A program made the position numbers and the translations under genes. From Torreya grandis (taxonomy: Eukaryota; Streptophyta; Pinopsida; Cupressales; Taxaceae): a DNA stretch of 64,000 bases. This document shows, piece by piece, positions 36,621-46,899 of the stretch. A model generated the notes under the pieces. The model did no database searches. It was not told where the DNA came from and saw only the letters and a list, made by a program, of their open reading frames with translations. The stretch spans positions 1,932,001-1,996,000 of the forward strand of contig JARHVA010001924.1 in NCBI GenBank assembly GCA_037957365.1, read 5' to 3'. The first letter of the stretch is position 1. Every line of letters begins with the position of its first letter.

Positions 36621-37240
36621 TAGCTGCCATAGGCCTAGGTCTTCTTGGCTTGCCTTCATTATATTTGGTATGAAGGCACCCTCTTCATGTATGCAGTAGA
36701 ATCCAAGGCTTGCCTCCTCTATGAACTTGTAAGGATCAATCTCGAAGTTGTCATTTCCCCACTCATCCAAGAGTAGGTCTGCAACTCCTTCAAGAGTAGA
36801 GGATGGAGATTGGTCTGTCTGGGACTCTTCTGGGTTGATAATGGTGTAACTGACATTTGCTACCTTGGGTGAATATGGTTCTAGATGGTCCTTGTAGAGT
36901 GGCTTAGATTTGATCTTTACCTTGGTCCCATACTTGGTTCTAAAAACTAGATAGGACCAATTCACTACTAGATAGCCACCTATCTTTGACGTGAAGTCCC
37001 TAGACAGGCAAATTGTGAAATAAGGAGGAACATCAGCTACCACTATATCATGGGGAATTGAGAAGGTTGGGAAAGCATGCAATGTCAAGCTTAAACCCTT
37101 CAAAATCTCAACTATTTTTGTAGGTGTCCCATCCAGCTGTAAGACTCCCTTATTCATCTCTTCATATTTCAGCCCCATCTTGTCAGCTATGCACTTGGAC
37201 ATCACTGAGGTACTAGCCCCACTGTCAATGAGGTACCAAG
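36621..37240 (-). pseudogene. Gypsy aspartic protease and linker
   Basis: Minus strand. The catalytic motif DSGAS lies at 37212-37226 and is intact (IDSGASTSVMSKCIADKMGL). The fold continues with LQLDGTPTKIVEILKG and the C-terminal 'LSRDFTSKIGGYLVVNWSY', then an acidic linker (FEIDPYKFIEEASLG) leading to the RNase H-like domain in the same frame. Retropepsins act as dimers to cut the polyprotein. A stop just before MMSKCIADK shifts or ends frames upstream, so the join to gag is broken. Confidence 0.88.
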
Positions 37241-39041
37241 AAATCCCCTATAACCGAGGACACATAAAAAGGGGGAACTTTCTCTTCCTTCTTGAGGGCT
37301 AAAGTGGAAGGCTATCCATTCATCACTAGGACATTATCGGTCCTTGTTGGGACAACTTGTCGGTCCAGCTCATGCAATTCCCCTTGTAGCATGTCTTTCT
37401 ATCCTGGTAGAGACAATGAATCCCATAAAGAGATGTTCATATGTAGCTTCTTCATCTAGTCCACTATATTGACTTGAGGACTGCCTCCCTTCAAGTTTTC
37501 CTTGGGGCTAATTCCAACCTAAGGTGTAGACTAATGGGCTAAAGGTACAAACAACTATTTGAAGTTTGGGGCCTTTTGATTTGAGTGTGATGGAGAAGGT
37601 GCTACTGCGGCTTGGGTGGTAGCCTAGGCTTCTCCCAATGCTCTTCTCTTGAATATTGTGTTGGCTGCAACACAGTCAGCCTGATTGTTTGCAGTGCCCA
37701 CATAATTCACTAAATAAAATTTCCCTTCCAGATGATTCATGAGGGTAGAATTAGGCTGGGCCTGATTGCTATTTATGCTAGGTTGCATTGGAGCCTCAAA
37801 AATCTTGGAATGAATGGCTTCCTGATTGTCTATAGTCTATAAATAACCCATCATCTCATTTGTATAAACAACCTATTCCTAACCATATCCCATGGTCAAA
37901 CAACTTGGCTGTTCTTGTACTAGATTATTCTAAACAGGCACCATGACTTTAGATGATGAAGAGGGGCCTGGGTTGTAGTTTTGAAATAGCCTGGTTTGAG
38001 TAAGCTGACCCTGTCCTTGATTATAGTTTTGGAAAGGGGGTCTAGGGGTTTGACCATAATGTTGGTATACCTGATTTAGTCTATTGCTTTGAGCTTGCTA
38101 CCTTTTAAGAGCTACAAGTTCATTTGACATGCTCTACAATAGACTCTTAACCTCATGAAGCTCATTGGATGGAATAGTAGATAGTTTCTCTATGTTAGGT
38201 AGAGGAGCTAATGTGGGAGCAATGGCCTGAATTGGAGGTAGCATTTCTAGGAAAAGTGACATGTGAGGTTTAGGGGCTATTTTCCCAGCATGTACTAAGT
38301 AATTTTTAGCTGCTATGGCTATGTCATAAGCAGTAGGCAGTATATACCCTCCCATGGATTGTATCATCACAACAATATCACTATTTAATGCTCTTAAATA
38401 ATATAGGAAAGTATAGCTGGGAGTCGGTCTTACCAAGATGGGGATTCTATCCCAAGTCTTCTAAAACCACGTGTTGAAATATTGCATATACTCATGTGGG
38501 GCTCTCTTTATGGTCGTCAGCTACTCAGAAAGTGAGAGAACATCACTCTTTTCTCCAAAATAGTCTGTCAACTGAGTACCCAATTCATTCTAAGAATGGA
38601 TTGAATTTATAGGCAAGGTCCTGTACCAGTCAAGAGCCTTGCCTTTGAGAGACAATGCCAGCAATCTAATGGCGATATTTTCCTCTATGACATTGTGAAT
38701 ATTTTAGAGGTTAGCAATATTCCTATGTGCTCGATGACTATAATGGGTCCCTCTCCATCGAAAGAAGGCACATTTTTGAGGGCTATTCACAAGATTGGAT
38801 CATAATGTGGGAGGTTCAAGGGGCTCTGACCAATAAAAGCTATAAAGGGTAATGCCATAGCTGGGATGGGATGTAACTATAGCTCTGTTGCGTATGCATC
38901 TCTAAAAATAGGTCTAAGAGGGTGGCTTGTTGAATAAAGATGGGTCCTCTCAAACCTTAGTCTTTTTTTTGAGTTTAAAGGCAACTCAATGAAAGTGAAA
39001 GGAACCCCTTTAGAAGCAGACCTTGTGGTGACTTTAGGCAT
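37241..39041 (-). pseudogene. Gypsy gag region
   Basis: Minus strand. The likely start is the ATG at 39039-39041, giving MPKVTTRSASKGVPFTFIEL. The following capsid-like part is interrupted by many stops. A clear open piece is 38436-38134 (VRPTPSYTFLYYLRALNSDI, later AYDIAIAAKNYLVHAGKIAP), which matches the C-terminal capsid part of plant gypsy gags. From about 38100 to 37600 the product is Gln/Asn/Pro-rich (NYNQGQGQLTQ). I saw no clear CCHC zinc knuckle. Gag would form the particle around the element RNA. Confidence 0.82.
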
Positions 39042-39087
39042 AGAAAGTTAAGAAACTAGTCTTGATTGGAAAAAACTGAAGCTCTTA

Positions 39088-39197
39088 CCAGTGGAGTCAC
39101 CAGATGTTGGAAATCTTTGATTTGCTATAACAATACTAGCATCAATCTTAAAACCTTACTAAATTTTCAAACTATGTCCCATCGAGCATGCCAAAAT
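39088..39197 (-). promoter_or_regulatory. Gypsy primer binding site region
   Basis: Minus strand, immediately inside the 5' LTR: TTTTGGCATGCTCGATGGGA at about 39195-39176 is the best-placed candidate. A second primer-like motif, TGGTGACTCCACTGG, lies at 39102-39088. I cannot name the tRNA with confidence. Confidence 0.55.
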
Positions 39198-39360
39198 TGT
39201 TGATGCAGAAGATTTCACCCTTGGTAGGAGGCCGAGCTCCTACCTTCTTCACGCAACTATGGAAACTCCCCTCTCACCTGTGGGACTGGTGAAGCTGGAG
39301 GGAAGAGTCTCTAGATAAGGGCTAGCTCCCTTTGATGCATCATATTTGTTCTAGTAAGTG

Positions 39361-39454
<94 letters not shown>

Positions 39455-41316
39455 CATATAATGGGGGGGATGAAAAGGGAGAAAGATTGTAGGAAAAGAA
39501 ACTACTCTAAAGAGGTGATGCACCAAAATAAGTCTACCTTCTCACCCTCACACTAAAATTATACAAATACATACATACACTCCACACTTGGCAGAAGGAC
39601 CAGGCTGTAAGAAACTTGGCAGGGAGGCTTTCATGGAAAATATAGAAAAATAGAGATTCACCAAGGTGCTGTGAAATGCACACTACAAGTGATTTCTTTT
39701 GTTTCTACACTTTCAAATACTGCTCTCCATGTCAGCTACAAAAATGGCACCTTGTAGACAACATATATGTTGGTGTTGGACCTATGAAAGCATCAAGAAA
39801 CAATGACTAAACACAAATTAACACTCAAAACATACATAGAAATATCTATCCAAGATAGAGGTAAAAATGCATTTATTGATTCAGGTGAAATTTTTCTGAG
39901 GCTATGCCTTAAAAATGTGGAAGATGATTTCTCAAATGACAAGTTCTCAATATATAAGAGAAGAAAGGAGGCCTTTTGGTGCCCCTTTTTACAAGTGGCC
40001 CATTTGCATCCCCTCATTGAGAAGAGCAGGCTACCTAAAATAAATGCTATGTCGACCTTGGCTTTGACTTCAGGCCCTTTTTGACATGGCTGCATTGTTT
40101 CCTCATTAACTGAGGCTGCTTCTTGAAGGCACCTATGCAGCTTGTCTGCTCATAAATATGAAATGAAGAAAAAGGGTCACACAGTTGGCCATTTTCATCT
40201 TCTAATGGTCAATTTACAGCCACTGTTTCACCTGCTGGAGTAATTTCTTGAATTGATGCTCCCCTTCGCCACTTGGACAACCTATTTGCTCCATGCTTGG
40301 CACTTTGTCTTTTCCCTAATTTTTCTCTTTTTGGCTCCTTTGGCCCTTGGGGGTGATCTTCTGTTGGGTCGCTGCATTTTTGGGCCTCCTTTCATGGTTG
40401 GCATCCTTTTAGTTTGAAAGCAAACAACTATTTAATTATGTTAATTTTGACATTCACATGGCCACCATCACTTTTAAAACCAACAGCTAATTCACCTTCT
40501 TAAGGTTGACGGCTTCTAAGACATCACTATCCCTGACAAAATGTCATCAGGTCCTTCGCTGGCTTCTCTACGGGCTTTGTCCTCCTCAGCCCTCTCTGCA
40601 GGTCCCTTTTCTATTTGAAGTCCCTTATTAGTACCTTCTCAAAGGGAAGGTGACCCTTTGGCCTTTTCTTAATGCTCCTTTATTTGGGCTGAGAGTCCCT
40701 CATAAGGGCACCTGCCCTTTAGGGTCCTTCGGTGGGTCGCTGTGCCCTTCTGGATTAATTCTCAAGTTCTCGCAGACTTTTGTCCATAGACATTTTCTCG
40801 CAGACTGTTTGCAGAAATTTTCCCACTAACTTTTGTCTGTGGACATTCTCCTGTGGACTTTTCTCTACAGACATTTTGCTCGGACCCCGACCTTTGCTTT
40901 GAACTATAGCCCGAATTCCTTTAGACTTTTTGTCCGAAGGAATTCCTTTGAATAAAAACTCTGAAGGAATTTAGGACTTTGCCTTAGTCAAAATTCCAAA
41001 AGTTAAAACATCCCTTTTGCGGCTATCTTTGAGATGTTTGAACTGAGCGATGAGCTTTTGTTAAACTAAAAGTCGCTGAACCATTTGAACTATGCCGATT
41101 GAAATCTGCATTGAACTTAGCTGATTGAACCAAAGCTGAAGAACTTGAAGCTCGAACCAAGCACCTATAGAGTCCATAGAAAATGCAAAGACTGTATAGA
41201 ATTGTTGAATCCATGGAAATCACTAAACCTACACAAAATCAAAAAAGAAGTGGCCTAGAACAGTAAGAGGTCGAAGGGGACTAAATTTTTTGCCTATTGG
41301 GCAAAATTGGTCAACA
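39198..41316 (-). repeat. Ty3/gypsy 5' LTR (right)
   Basis: 2119 bp, pair of 32343-34304. It is longer because of a (CA)n tract at 39362-39450 and short tandem gains of the 'cagactttt.tc' / 'gacatttt' type near 40760-40880 and 'gaaggaatt' near 40915-40970. It should hold the element's promoter on the minus strand; I did not identify a convincing TATA box. Confidence 0.95.
39362..39450. repeat. (CA)n microsatellite inside the right LTR
   Basis: About 44 CA units. The left LTR has only 'ctaacacatatatataga' at the same place. Confidence 0.98.
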
Positions 41317-41321
41317 CGGTG
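41317..41321. repeat. Right target-site duplication of the gypsy element
   Basis: CGGTG, partner of CAGTG at 32338-32342. Confidence 0.75.
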
Positions 41322-41329
41322 CTTTTTAG

Positions 41330-43290
41330 AAAATGTCCATAAATACATTATCATCTTCAATGATGTGTGAAAAACCAAGGGAAATTAATTGAATCTACCA
41401 TTTATAAGACTTCTCATGAGAGAAAAGAACATAAACCAATGAAGGGTGCATGCATGCGAATAGTTTCTCAAAAATAACACAAATATATTAGATAGAAGCC
41501 TATGATTTCAAAAATTACAGTTGGGATTCTACCAATTAATTTTGAGATTCCTCCTTAATTTTGACATTTTCATCCTTTAATTTTTGAATTTTCTTTTGGG
41601 TGATATGCCAAGTAGAGATTATTTCACCTAATGAAATAGGGAAAGAGGGAACAACTATTATTAAACTCTCTATCTAAACTTCAATCTCTCATGTTTCTCT
41701 TTGCATGGCCTAAAAAGAGGCTTGTAACTCAAAATTTTGAGTAGGAAGATCTATTATTCTATTAGTAAGTCACAAAGTCATTGTATTTATACCATAAATA
41801 CTTTTAGATTATTAATCAGATTATGCTTATTAACATTGGTATTTTTAAAATCAAAAATCTTAGCATCCTAGGTAGCAAGAGAATTCTACAAATCAATAAC
41901 TTGAGTGTCCTTGATATCAAGAGAATTTTATAAATTAATCAATTATTGGGTCTATGAAAACATTACATTATGGACCATAGTCTATTCATCTTGTATTCAT
42001 TAAAGAATTATTTCTTGCTCACTAAATCTAGTAACATATTCTTCCCACCTTTGTTTTAAATTAGAAATCATCAAGTCCTTACCTTTCAAAGTTGAATGGA
42101 GAACATCTAACTCAATTTTTTCACTCTGATTGTTTCTTCATGGCATGATAAATCCATGGCATACTAAAATTATTTTTCTTCATTGATAGAATATGGAAAA
42201 TATGGATCTTCTTCAATCAAGGGTTCATTACCCTTATCAATAATATAGGGCATATGGTTATCTATTTCTTGAGGCATAAATTATTATGCTAAGGTTCCCT
42301 TTGCAAATATAACTTCTTATATGGCCTGTACATCTTATTCTTCTTCTTCTTCTTGTAAGATAAGTTGGTGAATAAATCTGAGTTTAGTTGGAGGAGGATG
42401 AGAGGTGTCTAGAAAAGGTTCCATTTGTCACTTTGATCTCTGATGTAGTATCTTTGGAACCAATGATGGTAGAGATGACCATTCTACAATTTCAACTATG
42501 GGTTCTTCAATATAGATTATAGTGGAAGGAGGAGAGGTAGATCATGATGTATTTTTGTCAAGTACAAGAGAAAATTTTTGGAGGAAAGAGGACCAAGCCT
42601 TTTCACCCCTTGATTTACTAATAATATAATGGTGACAAATAAGTGTAACTAGCCCATGATGGTGGGTAGACCTAGTACCTCATCTTATCTTCCAAGAAAC
42701 ATTAATCAGAGCATTGTGAAGGAAAGATGGAAGATTAATCATATTTTATTCTTTAATAACTCCTTTCCTCAAATGAAGAAGGAGTCTCATAATATCTCCA
42801 CCTACTATTATAAAATGACTATCACAAGTGATATATTTCATTATTCAAAAAATAACATTTTGCTAAGGTTGAGGAAGACTTTCTCTCATAATTCCCTTGC
42901 CCACTCCTTGGGGGGATTTGGATAGTCTGGGGTGTGGCTCATTTCCTTCAACAAACATATAAATTAAGTTAGAAAAACTAATCTTTTAAATGTCAACTAC
43001 TCTATCCTCAAGAATCCCATATAGAGCACTGATTATAGAGGGATTCACTGGAGTGTTCTTTTCTTTGATAATAGCATGATCTTCATCAAAGTTCTCATAC
43101 AATTCTTACACAATTTCTTCATGGAATACCTAAAACATTATTAAGAAATTCAACCAACCTACTATTTCAAAGATGCCTTTATCTACTTCATATTGTAGCA
43201 ATGCATTAGAGGATTTTGGTTCACTTTTTTCTCTCTCACCCATATTCAGAGCAAGCACTATTTAATTAAAAATATAACTATACTATAAAA
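41330..43290 (-). pseudogene. Minus-strand gag-like remnant, unclassified
   Basis: Read on the minus strand from about 43290, interrupted frames give SLPQP, then DSHFIIVGGDIMRLLLHLRK, NLPSFLHNALINVSWKI and HHGLVTLICHHY, followed by acidic, Ser/Pro-rich sequence (EEPIVEIVEW) and, from 42350 to 41350, Glu/Lys-rich coiled-coil-like stretches. Stops are frequent and mostly fit lost Gln or Trp codons. This order (folded helical segment, acidic low-complexity middle, coiled-coil end) is like the other unclassified bodies. I recall a similar helical segment in plant transposon-associated hypothetical proteins but cannot name the family. Confidence 0.45.
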
Positions 43291-43935
43291 ACATAGAGCT
43301 CAAATTCATACAAGAGATAGGGGAAGAAATAGGTTAGAGATACAACATAGAAATTATTAGCAATGACAATGAAAAAATGAATAGCAAAAAAAGCTATATG
43401 ATCTGATTATAATAAGAATGATGGTTTTAGTTATGGTTATCTCTTTGGAGCATGCGAGATATAATGGGAAGGTGATTTATCTAGTCAAGTAGTCATGTGT
43501 GTCAAAAATATCATTATTAGTACTACTGGGAGCAATAATCTCAATTAATTATGTGTCATACCAAATATTTTTTAAATAACCTCTATTTAAAACATAGTTA
43601 CATCAATCTTGTTTGAAAACACCATTTGGAAACATCATCACAAAATACCATCACATCAATTATTTTTGAGATCCTTTGAAAACACCGTCACATCAAATTA
43701 TGGATTGCAACATTGTTGGTCTAATGTTATTGTTTTGATTCTCAATGATGGAGGTCAATTATTCTCATTCATGATTTTTCATCCTAGGAGCATAGCTACC
43801 AGTCTTTGGAGCTAAGTTACTAGTCTATGGAGCTAAACCATCAAACTTCAGAGAAAAACTATAGTCCATTCAAACTTTGTTTATATATAAAATTATAAAG
43901 CAACTTATATATATAAAGCACCTAACTTATTTAAA

Positions 43936-43975
<40 letters not shown>

Positions 43976-44639
43976 TGTTGTTTGTATGTATTTGTATCCA
44001 ATTGCATCTGCTTAATCCTTGTCTTGTCTAAAAAACCACTTGGAGGCTCTGTTGATGGAGGCAATGGCTAAGCTAGAGTTTGTCCCATATGAATAGAGAA
44101 ATGAGCCTTGTTCTAACTTGGTGGTTGTAGACATTCCTACTTTGGCCATGGCTTTCAAATTTTGAATCATGAGATCCTATATTGTCTTGATGCAAGATGA
44201 ATGCAAAAAGACCTTTTTGGTAAGCTTAATTAACGAAATGTTGATGGTGATCCTAGTTCATAGACTATTAATATGCAATATTTTCAAACTTATAACTATT
44301 GATTTTAACAATTAATTTCTGCATAATTTAATTTATCCTTAATTTTAATTTGATTTGCTATCAATTTTAGCTTTAAATCTAAAGATTGCCACCTTTTGTC
44401 ACATCGTTGCCACCTCAGATAAAATTAAGTACTCACATGGCATGAATATGAATAATCTATCTAGTTAACTCAAAATATAGATCCATGGCACCTTTTGATT
44501 GCCTCATGGATTCTTAGAATGCAACTTTTCATGATGACTCATCTATTTCTCACCACCTAGAGACCCTTAATTCATAGCGAGCTCTTAGGTGGTTCCTTTT
44601 AATTATGATACCTTAAATGGGGCATCCACTCTTATGCCT
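43291..44639. other. No recognisable gene; short TA tract
   Basis: Holds a TA microsatellite at 43939-43973 and scattered short frames with no motif. Confidence 0.45.
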
Positions 44640-45770
44640 ATTAAAAAGGCATCTCTGGGGATACCTTTAAGGGTAAATACACTTTTGTGCATGTTTGAAA
44701 GGAATCTCCTAAGAGATACCTTGAAGGTATTATATGAGCTTTCAAAATATCACCCAATAGTGGCTTCTGTGTAAAGAAAAATTCCACTTGTTCTTTGACG
44801 AAGAAATCCTCTCTTGTGCCTATTTGAAAGGTATCTCTTATGAGATGATAAATTGAAGTGAAAATCCACTCTTTTGATTTAAAGTTATGTTTAGGGAGAT
44901 ACCTTGAAGGTATTATAAGGTCCTTCAAAATATCACCCAATAATGATTTCTATGTAAAGGAAAATTGCACTTGTTTCTTAAAGGACAAAACAACTCTTGT
45001 CTCTATTTGAAATGTATCTCCTAGGAGATACATTGAAGATGAAATCAAACCTTGTGCATGTTTTAAAGGTATCTACGACAAGATACATTTAAGGTATTAT
45101 AGGGGCCTTCAAAATATCACATAGCAGTGCCTTCTATGTAAAGGAAATTCCACTTGTTCCTTGCAAGAGAAATCCACTGTTGTGCCTATTTGAAAGGTAT
45201 ATCATAAAAGGTACCTTGAAGAGGAAATCAAATCTTGTTCATTTTTGAAAGGTATCTCTTAGGAGATACCTTGAAGGTATTATAAATTCCTTCAAAATAT
45301 CACCCAATAGTGCCTTCTATGTAAAGGAAAATTCCACTTGTACCTCAAAGAAAAAATACACTCTTATGCATATTTGAAAGGTATCTCCTACAAGATACCT
45401 TGAAGGGAAAATCCACTCTTATGCATGTTTTAAATGTATCTCCTATGAGATACCTTGAAATTATTACAAAATATTTTGAAATATCACCCAATAGTGCCTT
45501 TTGTGTAAAGGAAAAAAACACTTGTATCTTGAAGGGAAAATCTACTTTTGTTCCTATTTGAAATGTGTCTCCTAGGAGATTCCTTGAAAGGGAAATCCAC
45601 TCTGGGGCATGTTTTAAAGTTATTACTAATATATACGTTGAAGGTATTAATTTTTTTCTAAATATCACTCAATATTGCCTTCCATGCAAAGGAAAATTTC
45701 ACTTGTTCCTTGTATGAGAAATCCACTCTTATGCCTACTTTAAAGGTACTCCTAGGAGATACCTTGTGTT
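44640..45770 (+). repeat. Palindrome array D, ~183-bp tandem repeat, six units
   Basis: The marker 'gaaggtatta' (with variants) lies at 44723, 44905, 45091, 45273, 45457 and 45640, spacings 182, 186, 182, 184 and 183. Each monomer carries two palindromes of the GGTATCTCCTAGGAGATACC type, one before 'gaaggtattata' and one after 'tgtgcctatttgaaa', joined by 'caaaatatcaccca', 'atgtaaaggaaaattcc' and 'aaatccactctt'. Non-coding; the open frames it makes on both strands reflect the repeat. Confidence 0.92.
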
Positions 45771-46899
45771 GGTTTCCAGTTTTACACCTATGTCACTTAG
45801 CTTTGCACACTAAAAAAAATGTGCAAGCAAAGATGGAAAAACTGCTTAGTATGTCATTGTATCTAGGGATGGGTTTGACATCAAGATTGGAATGAACATA
45901 GAAAATGATTGGGAGGCACCTACAAAGGGTATGGTTAGTTCCTTATTGCTTCTGGATCTACCTAAACCAAGGTGAGAGGACCTCAGGGGTATCTTACTCT
46001 CATGAATGGATTTTGTAACTCAATATTCATGGGGATTATTGGCATAAGGAAACATAAATTTGAATGGAACACAACAAAACTTGCTCAAGGGTTGTCACAT
46101 GGAATGAGCAAATGCTCTAGGTCAGATGCAAGCTACTAAAGATAAATATGAATATGATTGTAACTTCCATTCTAAATAATCTTCAATAATAGGGGGCTTA
46201 ATAAAATATTGCAATGTTGATCATTAACATATGAAATATAAACACATGCTGATTAAATAATATTTATGTGATCATAGACAAATAACACTTTAGATATGTA
46301 GAAGGTGTGTTATATGTAACATAAAAAAAGTTAGGAAAAAAAGTATTAGTTAATAGAGTTTAGAAGCGGAGGGTTAACATATGAGCACAAAGAAGTTTCA
46401 GTAAATTGGCATATCACCTGTACTAATAAATATAACATCAACTTAGAACAAATGAAAATGAAACCATGCATGAATGATATTCTTCTAGAATACCTCCTAG
46501 TTAAATCCACGAGCCCAAGACTACCCTTAAAAAGTCTATCAACACCTTATTTCCAAATCTCAAAATAGAAAGGATTTTATAATCTATATACTCTATAACT
46601 GATTACCATAAAGATGAATACATCAGATCACCAATCAACTAAGCATGTAAAACATGGCATTGTACTTTAAGAACATAAATAGGATAGAAACCATCAACAA
46701 AATTCATTTATCGATTGAACTAAAAATGGATATATTGTGTAGTTGACAACATAACAAATATATGTTATGCAAGAAAATCCTATAACAAGGGAGACATGTG
46801 TGATGCTCTCAAAGCTTGCCAATGATTTTTGCTAGGAATATTACATAGTGAGAACTCTTCTAGGATATAACTCTTGAATCAAAAATTTAACCAACCTTT
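45771..46899. other. No recognisable gene
   Basis: AT-rich with no motif or repeat that I could identify. It lies between array D and the minus-strand body. Confidence 0.4.

Larger units (their letters stand above)
32343..41316 (-). mobile_element. Ty3/gypsy LTR retrotransposon, internally deleted
   Basis: 8974 bp with two long LTRs, a near-perfect 5-bp target duplication, and minus-strand gag, protease, RNase H-like domain, RT and integrase. The gypsy assignment rests on integrase after RT and on typical RT wording. The absence of a chromodomain, long LTRs and an extra RNase H-like domain point to the Tat branch (inference). The part between the RT thumb and the integrase core is missing. 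Stops, a frameshift and three lost catalytic Asp make it non-autonomous. Confidence 0.93.

Noticed and set aside
39332..39556. Open frame with a Thr/His repeat
   Set aside because: It is the (CA)n tract inside the right gypsy LTR.
39793..40095. Overlapping ~100-residue frames on both strands in the right LTR
   Set aside because: The region is LTR; the left LTR copy (about 32865-33155) has stops in the + frame, so no conserved protein.
44640..45770. A CRISPR array, because of regularly spaced palindromic repeats
   Set aside because: The spacers are themselves repeated, the period is ~183 bp, and the sequence is eukaryotic with no cas genes. It is a tandem repeat.
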